Source: JACCYQ01 sp036675565 | GTDB taxonomy: Bacteria > Bacteroidota > Bacteroidia > Chitinophagales > Chitinophagaceae | DNA length: 37,736 bases | NCBI GenBank assembly: GCA_036675565.1 | Contig: JAKFER010000217.1 | Location: forward strand, 1-37,736 | Direction: 5' to 3' | Shown here: positions 25,330 through 33,934 of the stretch, in pieces | Layout: each line of letters begins with the position of its first letter | How positions within the stretch are numbered: position 1 is the first letter of the stretch | Translations under genes and position numbers: made by a program | The notes under the pieces: generated by a model | Databases searched by the model: none | Told to the model about the DNA's origin: nothing | The model's input: the letters and a program-made list of their open reading frames with translations, nothing else

Positions 25330-26406
25330 TTAAACAACCGCTTTTTTTGTATAATACTTTCGCCTGAACCAAAACGCCACATTTACCAGTGCAATCAATG
25401 CAGGCACTTCTACCAAGGGACCAATTACACCTGCAAAAGCTTGTCCGCTGTTGATACCAAAAACTCCGATTGCCACGGCAATAGCTAACTCAAAGTTGTT
25501 ACCGGCAGCCGTAAAAGCAATAGAAGTATTGGTTGAATAATCGGCGCCCATTTTTTTGCCAATAAAAAAACTAACAATAAACATGATGGCAAAATAAATG
25601 ACCAGCGGGATAGCAATGCGTACCACATCGAATGGGATCTGTACAATCAATTCACCTTTGAGACTAAACATGATCACAATGGTAAAAAGCAACGCTATTA
25701 AGGTAATCGGCGAGATAAAAGGAATAAATTTATTCTGATACCAGTCCTCCCCTTTTGCATGTTTTAAAATCAAACGCGTAAGTATTCCTGCAGCGAATGG
25801 GATGCCCAAATAAATGGCTACGCTTTCTGCAATTTGTCCCATTGTAATATTTACTTCCGAACCCGTAATGCCAAATAAGGGTGGCAATAATGTTACAAAC
25901 ACCCATGCATAAACGCTGTATAACAATACCTGGAAAATACTGTTCAATGCTACCAAACCTGCGGCATATTCGCGGCTGCCTTCGGCCAGTTCGTTCCAGA
26001 CTATGACCATGGCAATACAACGGGCAAGCCCGATAAGAATTACGCCCACCATGTATTCCGGATAACCATGTAAAAAAATGACGGCTAATAAAAACATCAG
26101 GATGGGACCGATAACCCAATTAAGCAATAATGAAATGCCCAATACTTTTGTATTCTTAAAAACTTCTTTCAGTTTTTCGTATCGCACTTTGGCAAATGGA
26201 GGGTACATCATTAATATCAATCCAATAGCTAATGGAATATTGGTGGTACCTGATGATAATGAATTAATATACCCGGATGATGATGGAATAAAATAACCGA
26301 TGGCAACACCAATTGCCATAGCCAGAAATATCCAAAGGGTTAAATACCGGTCTAAGAATCCTAATTTTTTTCTTTCATGAGCAGGAGCACAATTATTTGA
26401 AGACAT
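25330..26406 (-). CDS. acr3: Arsenite efflux permease, ACR3 family
   Basis: A membrane transporter of 358 residues and ten helices that expels arsenite. It has the ACR3 hallmark LARCIAMVIVWNEL with the conserved Cys130 in helix 4, and the C-terminal GPLVEVPALIALVNVAFWFRR. The N-terminal segment APAHERKKLGFLDRYLTLWI is typical too. It is 120 bases downstream of the arsR gene on the same strand, an arsR-acr3 module likely repressed by ArsR until arsenite binds. An arsenate reductase is not in the window. Confidence 0.95.
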   Translation of the reverse strand: MSSNNCAPAHERKKLGFLDRYLTLWIFLAMAIGVAIGYFIPSSSGYINSLSSGTTNIPLAIGLILMMYPPFAKVRYEKLKEVFKNTKVLGISLLLNWVIGPILMFLLAVIFLHGYPEYMVGVILIGLARCIAMVIVWNELAEGSREYAAGLVALNSIFQVLLYSVYAWVFVTLLPPLFGITGSEVNITMGQIAESVAIYLGIPFAAGILTRLILKHAKGEDWYQNKFIPFISPITLIALLFTIVIMFSLKGELIVQIPFDVVRIAIPLVIYFAIMFIVSFFIGKKMGADYSTNTSIAFTAAGNNFELAIAVAIGVFGINSGQAFAGVIGPLVEVPALIALVNVAFWFRRKYYTKKAVV

Positions 26407-26525
26407 CGATGGGTTTTTAGCTTTTAAAAATTAGGGCTAGTATGAATTCATTTAATAAGTAATTGTTCAAGCAATTTGGTTCCATTCAAACACTGAACTT
26501 ATCAACATTTCAACTGGTAAATTTG

Positions 26526-26855
26526 TCAGCAACATTTTTCGCCTCCCTTATATGCATCAAACAATTGGTTGATCCATGCCTGGGCCAACTTCCATTGTTT
26601 ATCATCTATGCAATAACAGACTCTAGCACCTTCAATTTCGCCCTTGATTAAACCAGCATCTTTTAATTCTTTGAGATGCTGGGATACGGTGCTTTGTGAA
26701 AGTGGTAACTCATCGACAATATCGCCACAAATACAATGTTGTTTACTGGCCAGTAATTTTAAAATAGATAACCTGGCCGGGTGCCCCAGCGCTTTGGCAT
26801 ATTTTGCCAACCTGTTTTCTTTTGCACTGAATTCGTACGATTTGGTAGCTCCCAT
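26526..26855 (-). CDS. arsR: ArsR family metalloregulatory repressor
   Basis: A 109-residue winged-helix repressor. The Cys pair is CIC (Cys41 and Cys43) in HCICGDIVDELPLSQSTVSQ, at the place of the arsenite-binding CVC motif in helix 3, followed by the recognition helix. It also has Cys80 and Cys82 (VCYC), and the protein ends CC (Cys108-109). These extra cysteines may widen or alter metal binding. An inverted repeat directly before the start codon is a likely autoregulatory site. It sits upstream of acr3 on the same strand. Confidence 0.93.
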   Translation of the reverse strand: MGATKSYEFSAKENRLAKYAKALGHPARLSILKLLASKQHCICGDIVDELPLSQSTVSQHLKELKDAGLIKGEIEGARVCYCIDDKQWKLAQAWINQLFDAYKGGEKCC

Positions 26856-26858
26856 AAT

Positions 26859-26874
26859 ATCGCAATATTACGAT
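26859..26874. promoter_or_regulatory. Putative ArsR operator
   Basis: ATCG (26859-26862) and CGAT (26871-26874) flank CAATATTA, giving a 16-base inverted repeat. It lies 4 bases before the ATG of arsR (26855), so binding there would block initiation. On the minus strand TAATATTG within it resembles a -7 element with one mismatch, so transcription might start very close to the ATG. This is suggested by position and symmetry only. Confidence 0.5.
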
Positions 26875-27083
26875 TTAATTTTAAACTGTTATTCTAAACG
26901 AACACCCTGGAATGTATGATCATTCAATGGGCAGTTAAATCCCCAAAAAATATTACTAATGGAAAATCACCCTGGTTTTTACAAAAACAGCAATGAATAA
27001 AGCAATTAGTTGTCACTGGATGTGGTGCGTATATTTTTTGCATAAGGTTTTAAAATTCATTAAAACTTAAAAACAATCATCCA

Positions 27084-27590
27084 ATGGGAAAATTAGAAAA
27101 TTTAAATAGCCAGGAAGCAATAAAAAAATTGAAGGACCTGGCAGAAGGTACCAGGATATGTATGTTCTGTACTGAATTGGGAATGGCACCCATGAGCACC
27201 CGTCCCATGAGTTTACAGGAGGTGGACGAAGAAGGAAATCTTTGGTTCATAAGCTCTGCTGAAAGCAATAAAAATTTTGAGTTAAAAGAAGATAACCGCA
27301 CACAATTGATTTTCTCAAACCCCGGTGATATGGAGTTTTTATCTGTTTACGGTAACGCTCATATTTATAAAGACCGCAAAACAATCGAAGACAAATGGAC
27401 ATCACTTGCCAATGCATGGTTCGATGGAAAGGATGATCCGGCTGTTACCATCATTCGTGTGGCACCATTAGAAGGATATTACTGGGATTCAACGGGTGGA
27501 AAGATGATTAACTTTATAAAGTATGCGGCTGCAGCAGTTACCGGCAAAAAGCATGCTGATGGAAGTGTGGAAGGCAGTCTGAAAGTTTGA
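27084..27590 (+). CDS. Pyridoxamine 5'-phosphate oxidase-like (general stress protein 26 family)
   Basis: A 168-residue split-barrel flavin or heme-binding protein with the GSP26-type pattern: ICMFCTEL, MSTRPMSLQEVDEEGNLWF, SAESNKNFEL and VAPLEGYYWDSTGGK. Such proteins bind FMN or F420-like cofactors and are often stress-induced, but true PNPO activity is not implied. It stands alone and starts at ATG 27084. A hairpin terminator lies at 27664-27685. Confidence 0.85.
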   Translation: MGKLENLNSQEAIKKLKDLAEGTRICMFCTELGMAPMSTRPMSLQEVDEEGNLWFISSAESNKNFELKEDNRTQLIFSNPGDMEFLSVYGNAHIYKDRKTIEDKWTSLANAWFDGKDDPAVTIIRVAPLEGYYWDSTGGKMINFIKYAAAAVTGKKHADGSVEGSLKV

Positions 27591-27663
27591 TGTTCAATTT
27601 TGCTATGTAATTGCAAGGTTAGTTAACAGATGAATTATTAAATTCTTTTGTTATGAAATAAGG

Positions 27664-27687
27664 AAGGGAGCATTGCTGCTCCCTTTT
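27664..27687. terminator. Intrinsic terminator after the PPOX-like gene
   Basis: AAGGGAGC (27664-27671) and GCTCCCTT (27678-27685) pair perfectly around a 6-base loop, followed by T residues. It lies between two convergent genes and may serve both. Confidence 0.82.
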
Positions 27688-27763
27688 ACATGGACATTGG
27701 CCACCATCCGATGCCATGCAGAAATCCAAAACATTATGGAATTACTTTAATAAATTTTTCAAC

Positions 27764-28282
27764 TTAAACTTTCTTTTTGAAACATTCCTGCCCATTTCTT
27801 CCACCCGGCAATTGATTCCAGTGAGTGATTACTTTGCCATTTACTAATGATAAAGTTAAAATGGGTTTGCCTGGGTCAATTTTATCTTCCCTGATAAAAT
27901 TGCCATCATTTGTATACCTGTAATACAATTCAAATACATTTCCCTTTGCTATTCCTTTACATTCTAAAACATAAAAAGCAGGAATACCCTCTACATGGTA
28001 AATGCACCTGTTCATATCCTTTAACTTTTGGTCAATGGTTATGGAATATTTAATCATATCCTCTTCATAGTGCCATTTTCCTTTCCAATCTATTTCAAAT
28101 TCATTTGCAGCAGTTGTTCCTGGTCCGGATGCTTGTGATGAGTAAGGATTTTTGCTTTGATAAGAAGTATGATGAATGGAAGCATTATCCATTGACTTAC
28201 CCTTAGTGATTGGCTTTTTATGCCCATGTGGTTGACACGATAAAAGTAATATTGAAATAATCACAAGGGCTAATCTAATCAT
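27764..28282 (-). CDS. Lipoprotein of unknown function
   Basis: The N-terminus MIRLALVIISILLLSC is a lipoprotein signal with lipobox LLSC (Cys16), so the mature protein is lipid-anchored in the outer or inner membrane. Then comes a linker rich in Gly, His and Lys (QPHGHKKPITKG) and a beta-rich domain (WKGKWHYEEDMIKYSITIDQ and FELYYRYTNDGNF). The 172-residue protein matches no family I can name. It sits between convergent and tandem neighbours and shows no operon partner. Confidence 0.75.
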   Translation of the reverse strand: MIRLALVIISILLLSCQPHGHKKPITKGKSMDNASIHHTSYQSKNPYSSQASGPGTTAANEFEIDWKGKWHYEEDMIKYSITIDQKLKDMNRCIYHVEGIPAFYVLECKGIAKGNVFELYYRYTNDGNFIREDKIDPGKPILTLSLVNGKVITHWNQLPGGRNGQECFKKKV

Positions 28283-28530
28283 GCGGTTAGTTTATTACAG
28301 AATAACGGGATCAAGTGGCAAATATAAGTTGCATGAATGAGTGATCAAAGTAGTTTACCAATTTGTTTTATTAAAATTATTTAAGTTATTATCAATCTAT
28401 TTTTTACTAAGTAGTTACACATTTTTGTATTGGGATAATTATGTATAAAATTTACGATGATCAACATGCTAAGTGATTTTTTACGGCATTAAATGCAGCC
28501 ATTAAATTCAGCAAACGCAATAATTCAATT

Positions 28531-29967
28531 TCATTTTAAATCACCACCTGACGCGGAGGAACTATTATTTTTTCTGAAGTTGAAATAAAATGGAATACCA
28601 ATCATTATTAATCCCAGACCTATCAATGACTGGCCGGGCTGTGCCATTACGGTTGCAAAAACCAGGGCGATCGAAAAAACGATGATGATCAAAGGTGCCC
28701 AGGGATAACCAATCACTTTTGATTTGATAACACCCGATCTTTTCATTTTGAATAAAGCAAAAGCTAACAATCCATAAAATAAAAACCCGGCAAAGATCAC
28801 CATATCGGTCAGCATATCGAAAGTGCCTGACACTATCAGCACAGAACTCCAGATCATGGTATATAAAAGTGAGATATATGGCGTTCTATAACGAGGATGC
28901 ACATTCGCAGCTCGCTTAAAAAAGAAATTTTCCTGCGCCATGCGATAATAAATGCGGGAATGGGCCAGGATAATTCCATTAAGTGCCCCAAACACGCTGA
29001 TCATAATCAGTGCAGTGATCATTGTTTGTCCCAGTGAACCGATCATAGTTTCAGCTACAACCACCGCACCAATCTGGTTCTGATCCACAGCCCTTAATTC
29101 TTGCAGCGGCAAAACATGCATATACGCGTAATTTATCAGCACGTATAAAGTCATCGCAATGATAACACCGGTTATAATGGCTATAGGTAGATTTTTTTTA
29201 GGACTTTTTATTTCACCAGTAATAAAAGAAACGTTCGACCATCCATCATAAGCCCAGAAGGCGCTTAGCATGGCTGCGAACAGGGCGGTGAAAAATGCAC
29301 CTGTTCCAAATTCAATGGTTTCAACGGCAATTATTGGTTCAGGAGTAAATGCAGGTGAAGTATAAAGCAATCCCAATATGATGATCATTAAAATGCCTAT
29401 GATTTTGGCAGCAGTTATAATATTGTTCATGTAACCGCCATTCTTTACACCACGATAATTTACCCAGGTCAGTAAAATGACAGAAACGATCGCAATAATT
29501 TTTACACCTGAATCAGCAAAAGGGAAAATGATACCACCTATAGATATATCTGCAAACGAGGCAAGTGGTGAAGGAAGCGGTATAAAAACATTTACGGTTT
29601 GCGCAAAAATGAATCCAAGTGCAGCTATGGATGCAGATCCTATAATTGTAAAATCCGTCCAGCCATATAAAAAAGAAAAAAAGTTTCCATAAGCCAGCCT
29701 CAGGTATTCATAAACGCCACCCGATTCCTCTGTGAGTGTTGCGAGTCCTGAAATGGTAAATGCACCCAGCATCGTAATGATTCCGGCTATGATCCATGCA
29801 CCCAGGATCCATGTTTCAGATAGCCCGGATTGAGCCATCGGGATGATCTTTTTAAAAACACCAGAACCGATCATCATACCAGCTACCAGCAAAATGGCAG
29901 TAGGAACACCTAATACACGCAAAAGTGGAATGGATTTTTCCGTGTTGCTTTGATTGACTGATTTCAT
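28531..29967 (-). CDS. APC family amino acid permease
   Basis: A 478-residue transporter with twelve hydrophobic helices. The first helix motif GMMIGSGVFKKI is the unwound substrate-binding segment of the APC superfamily, and ALGAFNGIILAHSR-type segments later fit LAT-like and YkbA-like amino acid permeases. It would import or exchange amino acids across the cytoplasmic membrane. The substrate is not readable. It begins at ATG 29967, divergent from the ArsR/SRPBCC pair across a short region whose operators could also affect it. The preceding gap (28283-28530) shows no gene. Confidence 0.92.
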   Translation of the reverse strand: MKSVNQSNTEKSIPLLRVLGVPTAILLVAGMMIGSGVFKKIIPMAQSGLSETWILGAWIIAGIITMLGAFTISGLATLTEESGGVYEYLRLAYGNFFSFLYGWTDFTIIGSASIAALGFIFAQTVNVFIPLPSPLASFADISIGGIIFPFADSGVKIIAIVSVILLTWVNYRGVKNGGYMNNIITAAKIIGILMIIILGLLYTSPAFTPEPIIAVETIEFGTGAFFTALFAAMLSAFWAYDGWSNVSFITGEIKSPKKNLPIAIITGVIIAMTLYVLINYAYMHVLPLQELRAVDQNQIGAVVVAETMIGSLGQTMITALIMISVFGALNGIILAHSRIYYRMAQENFFFKRAANVHPRYRTPYISLLYTMIWSSVLIVSGTFDMLTDMVIFAGFLFYGLLAFALFKMKRSGVIKSKVIGYPWAPLIIIVFSIALVFATVMAQPGQSLIGLGLIMIGIPFYFNFRKNNSSSASGGDLK

Positions 29968-30046
29968 TAAACTAAAAATAGTTTAATTCTTTGTCGTTGT
30001 GATAAGAATTTAGAATAGAATGATTCTAAAAATTTCCAATTTAATT

Positions 30047-30078
30047 TTTGCGTAACCAAATGGTTTCCCATATATTTG
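30047..30078 (+). promoter_or_regulatory. Bacteroidota-type promoter for the ArsR/SRPBCC pair
   Basis: TTTG (30047-30050), exactly 20 bases, then TATATTTG (30071-30078). Transcription would start near 30085, a few bases before ATG 30099. This excludes the longer open frame from 30048 as the real protein. Confidence 0.72.
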
Positions 30079-30093
30079 TAACCAGATTGTTAC
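30052..30093. promoter_or_regulatory. Twin operator sites within the promoter
   Basis: Two related 16-mers match at 13 positions: GTAACCAAATGGTTTC (30052-30067) and GTAACCAGATTGTTAC (30078-30093). Each is an inverted repeat (GTAAC/GTTAC in the second). The first fills the spacer between -33 and -7, and the second overlaps the -7 element and start site. The whole region is also a longer imperfect palindrome from TTGCGTAAC to GTTACGCAA. It is a strong candidate for autorepression by the adjacent ArsR-type protein. Confidence 0.65.
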
Positions 30094-30098
30094 GCAAT

Positions 30099-30434
30099 AT
30101 GGAAATGAGACGCGATGTTTTCCAGGCTATAGCCGACCCTACCCGCCGGCAAATCATAGAATTACTAGCCACCGGATCTATGAACCTGAATGCTGTTGCA
30201 GAAAATTTTGAGATCAGCAGGCCGGCCATATCCAAGCATATTAAAATCCTTACAGAATGCGGGTTGATTACCATTCGGCAAGAAGGACGTGAAAGATATT
30301 GTGATGCACAATTTGATCAATTAAAAGAAGTGACTGAATGGACTTCTTATTACAGTAAACTCTGGGATAAAAAATTGAATGCACTGCAACAGTATCTAGC
30401 CAAAGAAAAACCGGTATCAAGAAAAAAGCGATAA
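30099..30434 (+). CDS. ArsR-type winged-helix repressor lacking metal cysteines
   Basis: A 111-residue protein, DVFQAIADPTRRQIIELL then NAVAENFEISRPAISKHIKI, the winged helix of ArsR/SmtB regulators of the kind paired with SRPBCC or AHSA1 proteins. No paired cysteines or metal-site motif are visible, so it senses something other than metals. The frame is open upstream to a TTG at 30048, but the promoter and operators lie there, and ATG 30099 gives the family start MEMRRDVFQAIADPTRR. It is 97 bases from the next gene on the same strand, with which it forms a common two-gene set. Confidence 0.88.
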   Translation: MEMRRDVFQAIADPTRRQIIELLATGSMNLNAVAENFEISRPAISKHIKILTECGLITIRQEGRERYCDAQFDQLKEVTEWTSYYSKLWDKKLNALQQYLAKEKPVSRKKR

Positions 30435-30531
30435 ACAAAAAGGTAAATGTTATTCAGCATTTAGTCATTACTAAACCCTAAGCACTAAACTCTAAACACT
30501 TAGAAATATTTATCAACCAAAAAATAAAATT

Positions 30532-30966
30532 ATGGACATTCAAACTTCTGCAGAACCTATTGTAAAAGAAGTTCTGCTCAATGCACCGGTTTCACGGGTA
30601 TGGAAAGCCATCACCGATAAAAATGAAATGAAGAACTGGTATTTTGATTTGCCCGAATTTAAACCCGTTGTAGGCTCAACATTTCAATTTTATGGCGAGA
30701 ATGAAGGGCGGAAATTTTTACATTTATGCGAGGTGAAAGAAGTGATCGAGAATCAGAAAATTTCCTATACCTGGATGTATGAAGGACAAAATATTGAAAC
30801 ACTGGTCAGCTTCGAACTCTTTCCAGAAGGTGAGCAGACAAGATTAAGACTTACACATAGAGGAGTGGATAAATTGCCGCAGGACCGGGATTTTGCAAAA
30901 TCAAATTTCGAACAAGGGTGGACGGAGATCATACAAAAATCCTTAAAAGAATATGTAGAAAAGTAA
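30532..30966 (+). CDS. AHSA1/SRPBCC domain protein
   Basis: A 144-residue protein of the AHSA1 branch of the SRPBCC fold. It shows VLLNAPVSRVWKAITDKNEMKNWY at the N-terminus, TWMYEGQNIETLVSFEL in the middle, and a C-terminal helix FEQGWTEIIQKSLKEY. The family includes ligand-binding proteins and relatives of the Hsp90 co-chaperone Aha1 domain. It follows an ArsR-type gene, the most frequent arrangement for this family. It likely binds a hydrophobic small molecule, but the ligand is not known. A terminator follows at 30991-31016. Confidence 0.87.
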   Translation: MDIQTSAEPIVKEVLLNAPVSRVWKAITDKNEMKNWYFDLPEFKPVVGSTFQFYGENEGRKFLHLCEVKEVIENQKISYTWMYEGQNIETLVSFELFPEGEQTRLRLTHRGVDKLPQDRDFAKSNFEQGWTEIIQKSLKEYVEK

Positions 30967-30990
30967 ACTATGTATCACATTAAATTGCTC

Positions 30991-31017
30991 AAAGGGAAGG
31001 AGAAATTCTTCCCTTTT
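30991..31017. terminator. Intrinsic terminator after the SRPBCC gene
   Basis: AAAGGGAAG (30991-30999) and CTTCCCTTT (31008-31016) pair perfectly around an 8-base loop, followed by T. It ends the ArsR/SRPBCC unit. Confidence 0.85.
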
Positions 31018-31181
31018 ATTATGGGTGAAGCTTTCAACAATTATAATTTGTTTAGGTAGGTACATTCTTATTTAATTCTTAATCATAAAATATAATTCCC
31101 GCATTAAGTTATCATACGGCTTATGAATTGCATATCATTTAACATCAACAGTTTTTTATCATCCATGAAAATGCGAATGCA

Positions 31182-32798
31182 ATGAGTAAAAAAGAATATG
31201 CATGGTGGCAGGAAGGAATCATTTATGAAGTCTACATACGGTCCTTCCAGGACAGTAACGATGATGGTATTGGCGATATCAAAGGCGTAATTCAAAAACT
31301 TGATTACATCGAATGGCTTGGCGTGAATACGATCTGGGTAACACCCTTTTACCCTTCGCCAATGAAGGATTTGGGTTACGATATTTCAGACTATACCAAT
31401 ACGGATCCCCTTTTTGGGAGCATGGCAGATTTTGATGAACTTTTATCAGAAGTACATAAAAGAAATATGAAACTGGTCATTGACCTGGTGCCAAATCATA
31501 CTTCGGATCAACATGCATGGTTTAAGGAATCCAGGTCTTCAAAAGATAACAATAAAAGAAACTGGTACCTATGGAAAGATGCAAAGCCTGATGGTTCAGC
31601 ACCCAATAACTGGATGAGCGTTTTGGGTGGCAGTGCATGGGAATGGGATGAAAAAACAGGCCAATATTATTATCATGCATTTTTAAAAGAACAACCTGAT
31701 CTGAATCTTCGAAACGAGGAAACCATGAATGCTATCCTGGATGTAATGCGCTTCTGGCTGGATAAAGGCGTGGATGGATTCCGGGTAGATGTAATGTGGC
31801 ATTTAATAAAAGATAAATTATGGAGAAATAATCCCGTAAACCCGGATTATAAAGATGAACAACCGGATGCAGATAAACTGATGCAGATCTATTCATGCGA
31901 TCAACCTGAAGTACATGGCATTATCCAAAAAATGCGAAACCTAACCGATGAATACAACGAAAAAGTTATCATCGGCGAACTATACCTTACCATTGAAAAT
32001 GTAGTTAACTATTATGGAGAAGACTGCGATGGTGCACATTTGCCATCAAACTTTGAGTTGATTTTTTTAGTGCCCTGGGAAGCAGACAGGATCGGGATTG
32101 CCATTGATAAATATGAAGCAGCCCTGCCTGAGAAATGCTGGCCAAACTGGGTTTTGGGTAATCATGATAAAGAAAGACTGGCCAGCCGGGTTGGAAATGA
32201 GCAGGCAAAAATTGCGGCAATGTTATTATTGACATTGCGTGGCACACCAACCATTTATTATGGTGATGAAATAGGGTTGATACAATCTGACATTCCTGAA
32301 GAAGAAATACAGGATCCGCAAGGACTATTGATGCCGGGTAAAAATCTCAGTCGCGATCCACAAAGATCACCCATGCAATGGGATGGATCTGTGTTCGCAG
32401 GATTCTCTACTAAAAAACCCTGGATTCGTTTGAATAAAGATGTACATGAAAATAATGTTGAAAAACAAAAGTCTGACCCAGGTTCTTTATTGAACTTTTA
32501 TAAACAACTTATTGATTTCAGAAATGAAAATGAAGTTTTGAAAACAGGTGTTTACATTCCTGTAGGTTCCAATAAATCAACACTGGCATACATTCGAAAA
32601 AAAGATGGTAAGCCCTCCATACTTGTTGTGTTGAATTTCACTAGTAAAGAACAGGATTGCCAGGCAATTATTGATAATTATGATGGCGAGATTATTATTT
32701 CAACAAACGGTGAAAACAAAAATAAATCATTGAAAGGGGTAAATACTTTAGCTGCCAATGAAGGATTCTTAGCCATATTGCGTGATGACGAAAATTAA
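31182..32798 (+). CDS. GH13 alpha-glucosidase / trehalose synthase-like enzyme
   Basis: A 538-residue GH13 enzyme. The catalytic triad is Asp203 (GFRVDV), Glu266 (IIGELY) and Asp329 (GNHDKER), with the TIM barrel opening YEVYIRSFQDSNDDGIGDIK and PSPMKDLGYDISDYTN. The last residues form a small beta domain. The sequence resembles alpha-glucosidases, oligo-1,6-glucosidases and trehalose synthases; these cannot be told apart by eye. It has no signal peptide, so it acts in the cytoplasm on short alpha-glucans, maltose or trehalose. It is a single gene with a following terminator. Confidence 0.92.
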   Translation: MSKKEYAWWQEGIIYEVYIRSFQDSNDDGIGDIKGVIQKLDYIEWLGVNTIWVTPFYPSPMKDLGYDISDYTNTDPLFGSMADFDELLSEVHKRNMKLVIDLVPNHTSDQHAWFKESRSSKDNNKRNWYLWKDAKPDGSAPNNWMSVLGGSAWEWDEKTGQYYYHAFLKEQPDLNLRNEETMNAILDVMRFWLDKGVDGFRVDVMWHLIKDKLWRNNPVNPDYKDEQPDADKLMQIYSCDQPEVHGIIQKMRNLTDEYNEKVIIGELYLTIENVVNYYGEDCDGAHLPSNFELIFLVPWEADRIGIAIDKYEAALPEKCWPNWVLGNHDKERLASRVGNEQAKIAAMLLLTLRGTPTIYYGDEIGLIQSDIPEEEIQDPQGLLMPGKNLSRDPQRSPMQWDGSVFAGFSTKKPWIRLNKDVHENNVEKQKSDPGSLLNFYKQLIDFRNENEVLKTGVYIPVGSNKSTLAYIRKKDGKPSILVVLNFTSKEQDCQAIIDNYDGEIIISTNGENKNKSLKGVNTLAANEGFLAILRDDEN

Positions 32799-32822
32799 AA
32801 GATCTCATCTTAGTTTTAAATA

Positions 32823-32852
32823 AAAAGGAAAGGTTCGTTCGCCTTTCCTTTT
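32823..32852. terminator. Bidirectional terminator after the GH13 gene
   Basis: AAAAGGAAAGG (32823-32833) and CCTTTCCTTTT (32842-32852) form perfect 11-base arms with an 8-base loop. The flanking A and T runs suit both the GH13 gene and the convergent VOC gene. Confidence 0.9.
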
Positions 32853-32880
32853 ACATTTTTAAACAGTTGCATTTATTCTT

Positions 32881-33375
32881 CTAACTCACCATTTCCCCAT
32901 TAGCATAAGCCTTTTCTAAAGTGGCGATATCTATCTTTTTCATTTGAAGCATCGCATCCATGACGCGTTTAACTTTTTCCGGGTCCTTATCCTGGAACAA
33001 TTCATCTAACCTGTCCGGGATAATTTGCCAGGAAACTCCATATTTGTCCTGCAACCATCCGCACATATTTATTTCACCTCCGTCAGACAATTTCTCCCAC
33101 AGATCATCAATCTCTGCTTGAGTATCGCAATGAACAAAAAAAGAAACAGCGGGTGAAAATGTATACATCGGTCCACCATTTAATCCATAAAATTCCTGCC
33201 CGTCTAATTCAAACCTTACTGACATAACCTCTCCCTTTTTTCCAAATTTTGAATCTTCGATGTAGTAGGTTATTTTACCTGCTTTTGAATTTTTGAAAAT
33301 GGAAACATAAAAATGCATGGCTTCTTCTGCCTGGCCATCAAACCAAAGAAATGGAGTGATCTTTTGCTGTCTCAT
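32881..33375 (-). CDS. VOC superfamily protein (PhnB-like)
   Basis: A 164-residue protein with the PhnB-type pattern KITPFLWFDGQAEEAMHFY near the start, then the middle EFYGLNGGPMYTFSPAVSFF and the end GWLQDKYGVSWQIIPDRL. The VOC fold binds a metal and covers glyoxalase, ring-cleavage dioxygenases and fosfomycin-type enzymes. PhnB-like members have an unclear role. No resistance or lyase function can be claimed. Start ATG 33375. Confidence 0.85.
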   Translation of the reverse strand: MRQQKITPFLWFDGQAEEAMHFYVSIFKNSKAGKITYYIEDSKFGKKGEVMSVRFELDGQEFYGLNGGPMYTFSPAVSFFVHCDTQAEIDDLWEKLSDGGEINMCGWLQDKYGVSWQIIPDRLDELFQDKDPEKVKRVMDAMLQMKKIDIATLEKAYANGEMVS

Positions 33376-33482
33376 TTTATTAAATTTTATTTTTTGTCTT
33401 AAGCGGGTTCAACGCTTATAGAGGTTGAAATGAATTGCTACCTAAAGGTATAATCATTAACGCAGCACGAAGGGGTGCAATA

Positions 33483-33518
33483 ACGACAATTTGCAGGTGC
33501 ACATAACACGATTGTCGT
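33483..33518. repeat. Inverted repeat with 8-bp perfect arms
   Basis: ACGACAAT (33483-33490) and ATTGTCGT (33511-33518) pair perfectly around a 20-base spacer that holds a smaller TGCA..TGCA symmetry. It lies in the gap between the cupin and VOC genes (33376-33553). It is not followed by a T run, so it is not a typical terminator. It may be a regulatory site or a REP-like hairpin. Confidence 0.45.
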
Positions 33519-33553
33519 CAAACACAAAAAGCTAAATGACTGAAATAAAACGC

Positions 33554-33934
33554 TTAATCTTCGTAACCACTTTTAATAATAGTAGATATCATTTTAAACT
33601 GTTCATTGGCATTAAAGCGATGTGAAGCATGTGCAGGAATAACTATGCCTTCTCCTAGTTTTAGCAGGTATTGTTTTTTATTGATGAAAAGTTCCGCTTG
33701 TCCATGAATAATTTGGATAAAAGTATCGTAAGGCACCGTCTTCTCATCCAGTTCTTCACCTGCTGCCATTGAAGTAGCAGTCACATTACCGGTTATTTTT
33801 TTTATAATCGTTTTAGTTAAAATAGCATTGGGAACGTATTCAATGATCTCTACAATGATATGCGCTAGTGATTTTTCTAATTCTGTACTATCGGATTGCA
33901 TTTTCATATTCCTTATTTGATTTATAGTTATCAT
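33554..33934 (-). CDS. Cupin-domain protein
   Basis: A 126-residue single-domain cupin. The conserved barrel reads TFIQIIHGQAELFINKKQYLLKLGEGIVIPAHASHRF, with the metal-type His in the second motif (PAHASHRF) but only a weak first motif. Such proteins bind small ligands or act as simple enzymes. The start is uncertain. ATG 33934 gives 126 residues, while ATG 33907 or 33901 follows an AAGGA sequence and may be the true start. It is near the AraC regulator, but the pairing is inferred from position only. Confidence 0.78.
   Translation of the reverse strand: MITINQIRNMKMQSDSTELEKSLAHIIVEIIEYVPNAILTKTIIKKITGNVTATSMAAGEELDEKTVPYDTFIQIIHGQAELFINKKQYLLKLGEGIVIPAHASHRFNANEQFKMISTIIKSGYED

Noticed and set aside
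28283..28530. Gap between the lipoprotein and permease genes as a small gene
   Set aside because: The sequence is AT-rich with no open frame of note and no hairpin.
30048..30098. Longer reading frame before the ArsR-type gene as its true N-terminus
   Set aside because: The promoter and twin operators lie in this stretch and the protein family begins at the ATG at 30099.
30472..30500. ACTAAAC-rich stretch as a CRISPR or regulatory repeat
   Set aside because: The units are short, uneven and of low complexity, with no spacers. It looks like slippage-prone intergenic DNA, as at 5248-5276.
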